Positions 50,823-59,479 of a stretch of 64,000 nt of DNA are shown here, one piece after another. The stretch's first letter is position 1. Each line of letters begins with the position of its first letter. The notes beneath the pieces are model-generated. The model saw nothing but the letters and a program-made list of their open reading frames with translations, searched no databases and was not told where the DNA came from. Made by a program: the position numbers and the translations under genes. Source of the DNA: Clavibacter michiganensis (GTDB lineage Bacteria > Actinomycetota > Actinomycetes > Actinomycetales > Microbacteriaceae); the NCBI RefSeq assembly GCF_021216655.1, contig NZ_CP080437.1:1116001-1180000 (forward strand). Direction: 5' to 3'.

Positions 50823-50828
50823 GGGCAG

Positions 50829-51452
50829 ATGGCGGGATCACGGTTCGCGGACGACGACGGGCGACCGTCCGCGCGCATCGCGGGCGTCGTCCTCGCCGCC
50901 GGCGCGGGCACCCGGTACGGCGGCCCCAAGGCCCTCGCGACGCATCCCGACGGCACGCCGTGGCTCGCCACCGCGATCCGCGCGCTCGCCGACGCCGGCT
51001 GCTCCCCCGTGCTCGTCGTGCTCGGCGCGCGGGCGGACGAGGCGGAGGCGCTCCTCACCACGCTCCCGGAGTCCGCCCACGCGCTCGTCGTGCGCGCCGA
51101 CGACTGGGCCCTCGGGATGTCCGCCTCCCTGCGCGCGGCGCTCCGGGCCGCTGCCGCCCTCGATCCGCCGCCCGTCGCACTCGCCGTCGTCCCCGTCGAC
51201 GTCCCCGACCTCGACGCGGCGACCGTCCGGCGCGTGCTCGACGCCGGCCCCGCGGATCCGGCCACGCTCCGCCAGGCCGTCTTCCGCGGCCGGCCCGGCC
51301 ACCCCGCCCTGCTCGGGCGCGACCACTGGGCGCCGCTGGCCGCCGAGGTGCGCGGCGACGCGGGCGCCCGCCCCTACCTCGCCTCGCACGGCGCGCAGCT
51401 CGTCGAGGCGGCGGACCTCAGCACGGGAGCGGACGTCGACCGGCGCGCCTGA
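50829..51452 (+). CDS. Molybdenum cofactor nucleotidyltransferase-like (MocA/MobA family)
   Basis: Transfers a nucleotide to molybdopterin in cofactor maturation, as MocA does for the cytosine form used by xanthine dehydrogenases. The 207 residues have the NTP-binding AGVVLAAGAGTRYGGPKA and the acidic VVPVDVPDL, with normal length. MobA (guanine) and MocA (cytosine) cannot be separated with certainty here; the neighbouring XDH favours MocA. Leaderless promoter. Confidence 0.8.
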   Translation: MAGSRFADDDGRPSARIAGVVLAAGAGTRYGGPKALATHPDGTPWLATAIRALADAGCSPVLVVLGARADEAEALLTTLPESAHALVVRADDWALGMSASLRAALRAAAALDPPPVALAVVPVDVPDLDAATVRRVLDAGPADPATLRQAVFRGRPGHPALLGRDHWAPLAAEVRGDAGARPYLASHGAQLVEAADLSTGADVDRRA

Positions 51453-51459
51453 CGCTCCG

Positions 51460-52179
51460 TCAGAAGTTCGACGCGGATCGCGCACCCGAGCCGTCGACCA
51501 CCAGGTCGAGGTAGGGGTAGGAGCTCGCGATCCCGCTCACGGCGTTCGCGAAGCAGCGCAGACGGGCCTTCGCCGGACCGGTCGCGGACCCGTAGCGGGC
51601 CTTCACGATGTCGAACTCCTGGATGGCGCAAGATCCCGCATAGGCCTGGATGTCCCAGTCGGAGATCTCGTCGATGCCCGAGGCACGCACCGATCGGTAG
51701 TAGGACGCTCGGAACTGCAACGTCAGCGTCGGGGTGTCGCTGATGACGAGGCAGTGCGAGTACTCGGTCACCCCCGCGCCGGTGTACCGGGAGCAGTCCT
51801 GGATGTCGTCGGGATGGATCGCCGTGCTCTCCCTGGGCCCCTCGACGGCTGTCGCGATGAAGGAGCCGTCGGCGAAGCGCGAGACCTCGTACGCGAGGCC
51901 GTCGTGGACCAGGGTGTCGGTCGATGTCGGGGTCGCTTCCGTCGCGGCGTCGAGGACACGGTCGTGATCGATCCCGTCGAGGAGCCCGGCGCGCAGTTCG
52001 GCGGGCACGCCGAAGTCGACGAGGCGCTGCGCGATGCGCGCGCGATCTCCCGCGGGGAGCTTCGAGGAGGCGGACGCCGGATGCTGTGAGTCCGGTGCCG
52101 CGCTGGCGGGAGCCGCCACCCCGCCGACGGCGAGGGCGGTGATGGTCAGGATGGACAGGGTCGTGCGCGAGATCCGCAT
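51460..52179 (-). CDS. Secreted hypothetical protein
   Basis: 239 residues. A signal peptide (hydrophobic SILTITALAVGGVAAPASAA) ends near residue 28; the mature part has four cysteines that may form disulfides (SRYTGAG, HCLVISD, GSCAIQE, RLRCFAN). No catalytic motif was recognised. GGAGG precedes the ATG at 52179, and a longer start at 52266 is unlikely. Base composition looks slightly less G+C rich than its neighbours, hinting at horizontal origin, which a proper calculation should test. Confidence 0.7.
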   Translation of the reverse strand: MRISRTTLSILTITALAVGGVAAPASAAPDSQHPASASSKLPAGDRARIAQRLVDFGVPAELRAGLLDGIDHDRVLDAATEATPTSTDTLVHDGLAYEVSRFADGSFIATAVEGPRESTAIHPDDIQDCSRYTGAGVTEYSHCLVISDTPTLTLQFRASYYRSVRASGIDEISDWDIQAYAGSCAIQEFDIVKARYGSATGPAKARLRCFANAVSGIASSYPYLDLVVDGSGARSASNF

Positions 52180-52309
52180 GCTTCCTCCGATGCCGAGCGA
52201 CCGCGTCCGTCGCGGCCATGCGGGCATCATGCAGCGTGTGCGCCCAGGTCGCAAACGCTTGCGCACAGGACGCGTCTCGTGATCGGTGCACCGCGGGACC
52301 TGACGAGCC

Positions 52310-52843
52310 TCAGCCCCCCAGCGCCTCCTCCAGCGCGTGCCACGCGAGCAGCGCGCACGTGCCGCGGAGCGGGTAGCGGCCGGAGTCGGCGAGGGCGAAG
52401 GCGTCGCCGAGCCGGTCCTCCGCGCCGGGCCGGAGCTCGTGGGAGCGGATCAGCGCGCGCAGCTCGACGACGAGCGCCGACGCCTCCGCGGCCGTCCGCC
52501 CCTCGACGAGCTCGGCGAGCATCGACGCGGACGCCTGCGAGACCGTGCACCCGCGGCCGTGCCAGCGGACGGCGACGCGCTCGGCGGGATCCACGGCGGC
52601 ACCCGCGTCGACGGCGGGGTGCGCGGGATCCACCGCGAGCACCCGCAGGTCGACCACGTCGCCGCACGTCGCGTTCCGCTGCTCGGACGTGCCGAGGACT
52701 ACGCCGACGGCGGGGGTCGCTGCATCCGGCTCCGCGACGAACCGGCCGGGTGCCGAGGCCGCCCGCAGCGCCGCGTCGCTGCCGATCCGCCGCCGCGCGT
52801 GGTCCGCGATGAGCGCCGACGCGATCTGCCGATCGAGCGTCAT
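52310..52843 (-). CDS. sufU: SufU-like Fe-S assembly protein
   Basis: Cysteine-desulfurase partner in the SUF system. 177 residues; the three conserved Cys are at C60 (NATCGD, where NPxCGD is typical), C99 (GRGCTVSQASASM) and C163 (RGTCALLAWHAL). A stretch of about 30 residues between the first two Cys is longer than in Bacillus SufU. No sufS/B/C/D genes are adjacent: the ATG overlaps the stop of a gamma-glutamyltransferase gene instead. Could be an orphan with altered role. Confidence 0.78.
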   Translation of the reverse strand: MTLDRQIASALIADHARRRIGSDAALRAASAPGRFVAEPDAATPAVGVVLGTSEQRNATCGDVVDLRVLAVDPAHPAVDAGAAVDPAERVAVRWHGRGCTVSQASASMLAELVEGRTAAEASALVVELRALIRSHELRPGAEDRLGDAFALADSGRYPLRGTCALLAWHALEEALGG

Positions 52844-54651
52844 CGTCCGACCGCGTACCCCTGGGCCCCGCGCGGGTTGGCCGCGGCACCGAGCAGCCCG
52901 GTGGCGGGATCCCGCGTCACGGCCGACAGGCGCCCGAGCGTCCAGTCCCCCGCCACCTCCACGACGTGCCCGCGCGCCCGGAGATCCGCGATGACGTCCT
53001 CGCCCACGCGCCCCTCGACCACGAGGCCGCCGGGCGTCCAGGTGCGCGGCCAGAAGGAGCCGGGGACGCTCGTCGTGTGGAACGTCGGCGCGTCCACGGC
53101 CTGCTGGGGGCTGAAGCCGCCGACGATCGTGCGCAGCAGGTACGGCAGCTGCCACTGGTCCTGCTGATCGCCGCCGGGCGAGCCGAGCGCCTCCACGGGC
53201 TCGCCGTCGCGCGTGATCAGCGTGGGCGTCAGCGTCGTGCGCGGCCGGCGGCCGGGCACGAGCGACGACGGGCCGCCGGGCTCGAGCCACGTCATCTGCA
53301 GGCGGGTGCCGAGGCAGAAGCCGAGCGCGGGGATGAACGGCGACGACTGGAGCCAGCCGCCGGAGGGCGTGGCGGAGATCATGTTGCCCCACCGGTCGAC
53401 GATGTCGAGGTGGCAGGTGTCGCCGCGGGTCTCGCCCGAGCGGGAGACCGTCGGCTCGCCCGTGCCGCCGGCGGAGGCGGGCGCGTCGCCCTCGACCACG
53501 AGCGGCGGCAGGAAGGGCTCGACGCCGTCGACGCGCCCGGGACGCAGCTCGTGCGAGGCATCGTCGGTGATGAGCGCGCGCCTCTCGGCCGCGTACTCGG
53601 GCGACAGCAGCACGTCGAGGGGCGCGCCGCCCGGCACGGCGTCGCCGTAGTACGCCTCGCGGTCCGCGAGGGCGAGCTTCTGCGCCTCGATGATGCGGTG
53701 GATCCCCGCGGCCGTCGCCGGGTCGATCTCCTCGTCCGTGAACCCGTCGAGGATCATCAGCGCCTGCAGCAGCGCCGGCCCCTGGCCCCAGGCGTCGGTC
53801 TTCCAGATGCGCAGGCCGCGGAACCCGATCGACACCGCGTCCTCCCACGACGCGCGCGAGCCGGCGAGGTCCGCGGCGGTGATCAGCCCCGCGTGGTCGG
53901 CGCCCGTGGAGTGCCGGTGCGGGTCCTGCACGCTCGCGACCATCTCCTCCGCGACGAAGCCCTCGGCCCAGACGGTGCGGGCGGCCTCGATGCGCTGCTC
54001 GCGCGTCGTGCCAGCGCCGGCTGCGGTCGACGCCTCGGCGAGGATCCGCTCCATCGCCGCCGCCCACGCCGGGTTGCGCACGAGCGACCCCGCGACGGGC
54101 GCCTCGCCGTCCGGCATCCAGAACGCGGCAGACGCGGACCAGTGCTCGCGGAACAGGTCGCCGACGCCCGCGATGGTGCGACGGACGCTCTCGAGCACGG
54201 GGTGCCCGTCGCGCGCGTACCCGATGGCGAAGGCCCACACGTCGCCGAGCTCCCACGTGCCGTGGTCGCGCAGCAGCAGCAGCCACGCGTCGACCGCGGC
54301 GGGCACGGCCGCGGCCAGCGCGCCGGCGCCGGGCACGCGGTCGAGGCGCTCCTGGCGGAAGCGCTCAGGGCTGGCGGCGGCGGGCGCGGATCCCTGCCCC
54401 ATGAGCAGCTTCGGCGCACCCTCCCCCGCGACCTTCACGACGGCGGTCATGTCGCCGCCCGGCCCGTTGAGGTGCGGCTCCACCACGTGCAGCACGAACG
54501 CGGCGGCGACCGCCGCGTCGAAGGCGTTGCCGCCGCGCTCGAGCACGGCCTGGCCGGTGCCGGACGCGAGCCAGTGCGTCGAGGCGCTCATGCCGAATGT
54601 GCCGCGGAGCGTGGGTCGGGTGGTGAATGCGTCGGGCGCGCGGAACGTCAC
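52840..54651 (-). CDS. ggt: Gamma-glutamyltransferase family protein
   Basis: Ntn-hydrolase that autocleaves before a Thr; here the site is GDTCHLDIVD. The 603-residue chain has the family front end FTTRPTLRGTFGMSASTHWLA and the segment GGNAFDAAVAAAFVLHVVEP, quoted in short as GGNAFDAAVAA. I chose GTG at 54651, with GGAAGG eight bases upstream, over a GTG at 54687 without one. No signal peptide, so cytosolic, unlike secreted Ggt. Mycothiol-using actinobacteria lack glutathione, so the substrate may be another gamma-glutamyl compound. Co-translated with sufU. Confidence 0.87.
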   Translation of the reverse strand: MTFRAPDAFTTRPTLRGTFGMSASTHWLASGTGQAVLERGGNAFDAAVAAAFVLHVVEPHLNGPGGDMTAVVKVAGEGAPKLLMGQGSAPAAASPERFRQERLDRVPGAGALAAAVPAAVDAWLLLLRDHGTWELGDVWAFAIGYARDGHPVLESVRRTIAGVGDLFREHWSASAAFWMPDGEAPVAGSLVRNPAWAAAMERILAEASTAAGAGTTREQRIEAARTVWAEGFVAEEMVASVQDPHRHSTGADHAGLITAADLAGSRASWEDAVSIGFRGLRIWKTDAWGQGPALLQALMILDGFTDEEIDPATAAGIHRIIEAQKLALADREAYYGDAVPGGAPLDVLLSPEYAAERRALITDDASHELRPGRVDGVEPFLPPLVVEGDAPASAGGTGEPTVSRSGETRGDTCHLDIVDRWGNMISATPSGGWLQSSPFIPALGFCLGTRLQMTWLEPGGPSSLVPGRRPRTTLTPTLITRDGEPVEALGSPGGDQQDQWQLPYLLRTIVGGFSPQQAVDAPTFHTTSVPGSFWPRTWTPGGLVVEGRVGEDVIADLRARGHVVEVAGDWTLGRLSAVTRDPATGLLGAAANPRGAQGYAVGR

Positions 54652-54752
54652 GAAGGGGTCCTTCCGGTGGGGATCCCAGTCGACCACATCGATCGCGCGT
54701 CGCGGGAATGCCGTCGGCCTCCCGGCCGTTCACCGTTCGACCCGGGAGGCTC

Positions 54753-56192
54753 ATGACTGACACCAGCGGCGTCGGATTCCGATCCGAGCGCGGACCCATC
54801 CTCATCGCCCTGATGATGACGACGGGCCTCGTGGCCATCGACTCGACCATCCTCGCCACCGCGGTGCCGTCCATCGTGGACGACCTCGGCGGCTTCGCCT
54901 CGTTCCCGTGGTTGTTCTCCATCTACCTGCTCGCGCAGGCGGTGTCCGTGCCGCTCTACGCGAAGCTCAGCGACACCGTGGGCCGCAAGCCCATCATCCT
55001 CATCGGGATCGGCCTGTTCCTCGTGGGATCCGTGCTGTGCGGGTTCGCGTGGAGCATGCCCGCGCTCATCGCGGCGCGTGCGATCCAGGGCCTCGGCGCG
55101 GGCGCGGTGGCGCCCATGGCGATCACGATCGCCGGCGACATCTACACGGTCGCCGAGCGCGCCAAGACGCAGGGCTACCTCGCGAGCGTGTGGGCCGTCT
55201 CGAGCGTGGTCGGCCCGACCCTCGGCGGCGTGTTCTCCGAGTTCACGACCTGGCGCTGGATCTTCTTCGTCAACGTGCCGCTGTGCCTCCTCGCCGGCTG
55301 GATGATCGTCCGCCGCTTCCACGAGTCGATCGAGCGCACGAAGCACCGCGTCGACTACGCGGGGGCCGCGCTCCTCACGGTGGGCCTCAGCCTCCTGATC
55401 CTCGCGGTGCTCGAGGGCGGTCAGGCCTGGGCGTGGGACTCCGTGCCGAGCATGGGCGCGTTCGCCATCGGCGCCGTGCTGATCGTCGCGTTCCTGCTGG
55501 TGGAGCGCCGCGCCGCCGAGCCCGTGCTCCCGCTCTGGGTGTTCTCGCGCCGCCTGCTGCTCACGACCACGCTCGTGTCGCTCGGCGTCGGCGCGATCCT
55601 CATCGGCCTCACCTCCTACGTGCCCACCTACCTCGAGGGGTCGCTGCGGGTCACACCGCTCGTCTCCGGCCTCGCGCTCGCAGCGCTCACGATCGGCTGG
55701 CCGATCTCGGCGTCGCTGTCGGGCCGCCTGTACCTCCGCATCGGGTTCCGCCGCACGGTGCTCATCGGCATGGCGCTCACGATCGTCGGCACCGGATCCA
55801 TCGCGGCGCTCGCCGGCACGCCCACGCTCGCCGGCATCGCCGCCGGCTGCTTCGTGGTGGGCCTGGGTCTCGGCCTCGTCGCGACGCCCAGCCTCATCGG
55901 CGCGCAGTCGAGCGTCGGCTGGGGCGAGCGCGGCGTCGTCACGGGCGCGAACCTGTTCGCGCGCTCGATCGGCAGCGCGGTGGGCGTCGCCGTCTTCGGC
56001 GCGATCGCCAACGCGATCTTCGCGGCGTCGGCCGGCGGGCAGCGGGATCCGGACGCCGTGATCGCCGCATCCGGCGCCGTGTTCCTCGCGGTCGGCGTCT
56101 GCGCGCTCGCGACCGTGGTCGCGGGCCTGCTGATGCCGGAGTCGCGCGTCGAGGACACCGAGATCGCCCGCGCCGAACCCGTCGTCGACTGA
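54753..56192 (+). CDS. MFS multidrug exporter (EmrB/QacA, DHA2 type)
   Basis: 479-residue proton antiporter with 14 hydrophobic segments. It carries the MFS loop KLSDTVGRKPI, and the antiporter motif GPTLGGVFSEF. The ATG at 54753 follows GGGAGG; an earlier in-frame ATG at 54627 overlaps the ggt gene. Exported compound unknown. It may be a detoxification pair with the LLM flavoenzyme downstream. Confidence 0.9.
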   Translation: MTDTSGVGFRSERGPILIALMMTTGLVAIDSTILATAVPSIVDDLGGFASFPWLFSIYLLAQAVSVPLYAKLSDTVGRKPIILIGIGLFLVGSVLCGFAWSMPALIAARAIQGLGAGAVAPMAITIAGDIYTVAERAKTQGYLASVWAVSSVVGPTLGGVFSEFTTWRWIFFVNVPLCLLAGWMIVRRFHESIERTKHRVDYAGAALLTVGLSLLILAVLEGGQAWAWDSVPSMGAFAIGAVLIVAFLLVERRAAEPVLPLWVFSRRLLLTTTLVSLGVGAILIGLTSYVPTYLEGSLRVTPLVSGLALAALTIGWPISASLSGRLYLRIGFRRTVLIGMALTIVGTGSIAALAGTPTLAGIAAGCFVVGLGLGLVATPSLIGAQSSVGWGERGVVTGANLFARSIGSAVGVAVFGAIANAIFAASAGGQRDPDAVIAASGAVFLAVGVCALATVVAGLLMPESRVEDTEIARAEPVVD

Positions 56193-56252
56193 CCCGGCAC
56201 GCGGCCCGCCCGATTCGCGGGAATGCCGACCCCGCCCCTACAGTTGACCCGA

Positions 56253-56268
56253 ATGCATACGTTCGCAT
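56253..56268. promoter_or_regulatory. Imperfect palindrome in the LLM promoter
   Basis: ATGCATACGTTCGCAT (12 of 16 bases symmetric) follows TTGACC at 56244-56249 and lies 22 bases before the ATG, in the place expected for an operator. Confidence 0.35.
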
Positions 56269-56289
56269 GGATCAAGGAAGCAGGGCAGC

Positions 56290-57318
56290 ATGGCGCAGGA
56301 GATCGAGCTCGGACTGGACACGTTCGGCGACGTCACGGTCGGACCGGACGGCCGTGAGCTGCCCTACGCCGAGGTGATCCGCAACGTCGTCGCCGAGGGC
56401 GTGCTGGCCGACCAGGTCGGCATCGACTTCATCGGCCTGGGCGAGCACCACCGCGACGACTACGCGATCTCCTCCCCCGAGGTCGCGCTCGCCGCCATCG
56501 CCGCGACGACCTCGCGCATCCGCCTCGGATCCGCCGTCACGGTCCTCAGCTCCGACGACCCGGTGCGCGTGTTCCAGCGCTTCGCGACGCTCGACGCGGT
56601 CTCGAACGGTCGCGCCGAGGTCATCCTCGGCCGCGGATCGTTCACCGAGTCGTTCCCCCTCTTCGGCTACGAGCTGAGCGACTACGAGCGCCTCTTCGAG
56701 GAGAAGCTCGGCCTCTTCGCCGAGCTCGTGAAGGAGACGCCCGTCACCTGGAGCGGCTCGACGCGCGCCGGCCTCACCGAGCACGACGTGTTCCCGAAGA
56801 CCGCCCACGGCATCAAGACCTGGGTGGGCGTCGGCGGCAGCCCCGAGTCGGTCGTGCGCGCCGCGCGCCATGGCTTCCCGCTCATGCTCGCGATCATCGG
56901 CGGCGAGCCGCACCGCTTCGCCCCCTACGCCGACCTGTTCGCGCGCGCCCTCGACCAGCTCGAGCAGCCGCGCCTGCCCGTCGGGATCCACTCGCCCGGC
57001 TACGTCGGCGAGACCGACGCCGAGGCGCGCGAGGCCTTCTTCCCCGACTACCAGGTGATGCACGCCCGCATCGGCAAGGACCGCGGCTGGCCGCCGCTCG
57101 CCCGCGCCTCCTACGAGCAGGAGATCGAGCACGGCTCGCTGTACGTGGGATCCCCGGAGACCGTGGCCCGCAAGATCGCCGCGACGCTGAAGGCCGTGGG
57201 CGCCACGCGCTTCGACCTCAAGTACAGCGCGGGCCCGTTCTCGCACGAGCGGATGATGGGAGGGATCGAGCGCTACGGCACGATCGTCGCGCCCATGGTC
57301 CGCGACATCCTGGCCTGA
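56290..57318 (+). CDS. LLM-class flavin-dependent oxidoreductase
   Basis: 342-residue luciferase-like monooxygenase fold using FMN (or F420). Recognised by GVGGSPESVVRAARHG, LGEHHRDDYAISSPEVAL (quoted to length), RIRLGSAVTVLSSDDPV and the C-terminal SAGPFSHERMM. AAGGAAG and GGGCAG precede the ATG. No partner reductase gene nearby. An operator-like palindrome upstream suggests that it is regulated. Confidence 0.87.
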   Translation: MAQEIELGLDTFGDVTVGPDGRELPYAEVIRNVVAEGVLADQVGIDFIGLGEHHRDDYAISSPEVALAAIAATTSRIRLGSAVTVLSSDDPVRVFQRFATLDAVSNGRAEVILGRGSFTESFPLFGYELSDYERLFEEKLGLFAELVKETPVTWSGSTRAGLTEHDVFPKTAHGIKTWVGVGGSPESVVRAARHGFPLMLAIIGGEPHRFAPYADLFARALDQLEQPRLPVGIHSPGYVGETDAEAREAFFPDYQVMHARIGKDRGWPPLARASYEQEIEHGSLYVGSPETVARKIAATLKAVGATRFDLKYSAGPFSHERMMGGIERYGTIVAPMVRDILA

Positions 57319-57430
57319 TCCGACCTCCGGGGTCCCTTCGCGGCTGTCGCGGTGGAGGGTGTGCCCGTGCGCGGGATATCCTGCGATCGTCCCCATTCCG
57401 GGGGCGTCGCGACGGACAGGACGGGCTGCG

Positions 57431-58246
57431 ATGACCGGCGCACCGCCCTCCGACCCCGAACCGGGTCGCGATGACGCCGCGGAGCCGTCCGACGCGTGGG
57501 CCGTCCAGCCCGCAGCGGGCGCGCGGGCGCTCTCGACCGGGCCGCTCGCGTCGCTCCGGTCGGCCACGATCGGGCGGCTCCAGTACCGCGTCCTCTACCG
57601 CGAGATGCGGCGCGCCACCTTCCCCCGCGACTCCCCCACCGGATCGCTGTCCGGCCCCGATCCCTTCGGCCTCGCCGTCGTGGGCGAGGGCACGGCGGTC
57701 GGCTACCAGACCGTGTCGCACGACCTCGGCGTCGCCGGGCAGGTCGCGCACAAGCTCGCCGCCCGCACCGGCCGCGGCGTCTTCTGGTCCGTGCAGGCGT
57801 TCCCCGACTTCACCGTGCGCTCCTGGCGCGCGGGCCTCGATGCGTTCCCCGCGTGGGCGAGCACCGACGTGGCCGTCCTCGCCCTGGGCATAGGCGACGC
57901 GATCCGCTTCACCCCGACGCCGCTCTGGGAGTCGCTGCTCGACGCGTGCATCACGGGCATGCAGGCGCGCATGCCCGAGGGCGCGCTCGTGCTCGTGACG
58001 GAGGTGCCGCCGCTCGAGATCTCGCCCGTCACGCCCCCGCTCATCGCCGGTCCCGTCGGGCGCCACGCCGAGGCGCTGAACCGCAGCACCCGCCGGGTCG
58101 TCGCGCGCCACGACCGGGCCGACAGCGTGCCCTTCCCGGCCTGGCGGATCCCGGAGTTCACGGCGCCGAACCCGGAGGACACCCTGTACGGACGCGTCTA
58201 CCGGGCGTGGGCGGAGCTGCTGGTGGAGCGGATCGCGCCGTCGTGA
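57431..58246 (+). CDS. SGNH/GDSL-like protein with degenerate active site
   Basis: 271 residues, SGNH-type fold by VVGEGTAVGYQT (block I), VLALGIGDAIRF (block III) and DTLYGRVYRAWAEL (block V). The nucleophile Ser of GDS is replaced by EGT, and the block V His (D..H) is Tyr, so ester hydrolysis is doubtful. Block I may use Thr. Long Pro/Asp N-terminal extension, no signal peptide. Coupled to the next gene by GTGA. TATCCT at 57377-57382 may be the -10. Confidence 0.65.
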   Translation: MTGAPPSDPEPGRDDAAEPSDAWAVQPAAGARALSTGPLASLRSATIGRLQYRVLYREMRRATFPRDSPTGSLSGPDPFGLAVVGEGTAVGYQTVSHDLGVAGQVAHKLAARTGRGVFWSVQAFPDFTVRSWRAGLDAFPAWASTDVAVLALGIGDAIRFTPTPLWESLLDACITGMQARMPEGALVLVTEVPPLEISPVTPPLIAGPVGRHAEALNRSTRRVVARHDRADSVPFPAWRIPEFTAPNPEDTLYGRVYRAWAELLVERIAPS

Positions 58247-58935
58247 GCGACCCCGCCCTGATCGCCGACGGCTACGCGGCCGCGGACATCCGCGCCGCCG
58301 AGGCACCGCTGCTCGCGGCCGGGGCGCAGCTCATGCGCGTGGCGGCCGCCGGTCTCGCGCGGGCGTGCCGCGCTCTCGCACCCGACGGTCCGGTGCTCGT
58401 GCTGGTCGGCGCCGGGAACAACGGCGGCGACGCGCTGCTGGCCGCGGCCGAGCTCGCGCGCGAGGGCCGCGAGGTGGGCGTCATCCGGACGGCCGGGCGC
58501 ATCCACGAGGCTGGCGCCGCACAGGCCGTCGCGGCCGGCGTGCCCATCACCTCCGCGGACGAGCTGGACGACGCGACCCTCGCGGACATCGCGCGCTCGT
58601 CGGCGCTCGTCGTGGACGGGATCCTCGGCATCGGCACCACCGACAGCCCGGCTCTCCGCGGCGAGGGCCGCCGGGTCGTCGCCGCGCTGCTGCCCGTCGT
58701 GACCGCGGAGGGCGGTCCCGCCGTGATCGCGCGCGACATCCCGAGCGGCGTCGGCTGCGACGACGCCGCGGTGCCGGATCCCGCCGTGCTGCCCGCCGAC
58801 GTCACGGTCACGTTCGGCGCGGGAAAGGCCGGCCTGATGCAGGGCCCCGGGCGCGCGCTCGCGGGCCGCGTGGAGCTGGTCGACGTCGGTCTCGACCTCT
58901 CGGGGGCGACGCCGCTGGTGCGCGCCGCGCGCTGA
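58243..58935 (+). CDS. nnrE: NAD(P)H-hydrate epimerase (YjeF N-terminal family)
   Basis: Epimerises damaged NAD(P)H hydrates so that the dehydratase can repair them. The 230 residues have the motif GAGNNGGDALLAA and downstream IPSGVGCDDA. Usually it is fused to the NnrD dehydratase; here the C-terminal dehydratase is absent and no nnrD gene is next to it. GTG start overlaps the SGNH gene stop. Confidence 0.85.
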   Translation: MSDPALIADGYAAADIRAAEAPLLAAGAQLMRVAAAGLARACRALAPDGPVLVLVGAGNNGGDALLAAAELAREGREVGVIRTAGRIHEAGAAQAVAAGVPITSADELDDATLADIARSSALVVDGILGIGTTDSPALRGEGRRVVAALLPVVTAEGGPAVIARDIPSGVGCDDAAVPDPAVLPADVTVTFGAGKAGLMQGPGRALAGRVELVDVGLDLSGATPLVRAAR

Positions 58936-59043
58936 CGACGCGCCCGGGCGGGCGCTTGTCCCCGATAGCGCCGACTTCACCCCACGCTCCCCCTGCGGAA
59001 GAGTCGAAGCAGGCCATCCGGCCCGTCGAAGGGGGACGACAAC

Positions 59044-59094
59044 ATGCACGGTCACGCCAGGAAGCACCGCACCACGGGTGGAGGGGCCGCATGA
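59044..59094 (+). CDS. 16-residue basic peptide upstream of a membrane protein
   Basis: ATG to TGA, encoding MHGHARKHRTTGGGAA. GAAGGGGG precedes it by about nine bases, and its TGA overlaps the next gene's ATG in ATGA. Its His/Lys/Arg content is unlike background sequence. Too short to prove by codon bias; could be a translation-coupling leader. Confidence 0.4.
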   Translation: MHGHARKHRTTGGGAA

Positions 59095-59387
59095 CCGGCC
59101 CGCTCGCCCTCGCCATCGCCAACGCCGCCGTCATGGCGGTCGTCGCCCTCGCGGGGGCACGCACCCCGCGGTGGCTCCGCGGATCGTCGTGGTTGCTGCT
59201 CGCGGTCTCGCTGGGGGTGCTCGCGCTGCACCTCCTGGGCGACGCGTGGGACGTCCCGGGCAACGCGCTCGCGATCGCGTTCCTCGTCTCCACCTGCCTC
59301 AACGCGAGCGCCCTCGCGCCGCTCGTGATGCAGCGTCTGCTCACCCGGCCGCCGCGCTCGAGGCGCCGGGTGGCGCGCACCGAGTAG
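59091..59387 (+). CDS. Small membrane protein
   Basis: 98 residues with three hydrophobic segments (ALAIANAAVMAVVALAGA, SWLLLAVSLGVLALHLLG, ALAIAFLVSTCLNASALA) and a basic C-terminus. Unknown family. GGTGGAGGGG precedes the ATG. Overlaps a 16-codon leader by four bases. A bidirectional terminator follows. Confidence 0.65.
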   Translation: MTGPLALAIANAAVMAVVALAGARTPRWLRGSSWLLLAVSLGVLALHLLGDAWDVPGNALAIAFLVSTCLNASALAPLVMQRLLTRPPRSRRRVARTE

Positions 59388-59420
59388 CCCGCTACCGCCG
59401 CAGCCGCGCTGCGGCGAGCA

Positions 59421-59462
59421 GACGGATGGCCGCATCGCCCGAGGGCGGTGCGGCCATCCGTC
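59421..59462. terminator. Strong bidirectional terminator
   Basis: About 20-bp inverted repeat with a single wobble pair and minimal loop between two convergent genes. Confidence 0.85.
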
Positions 59463-59479
59463 GTCCGGGGCCCGTCGGA

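Noticed and set aside
54627..54752. Longer start of the MFS exporter
   Set aside because: Overlaps the ggt coding start in antisense and encodes a basic leader; the ATG at 54753 has GGGAGG.
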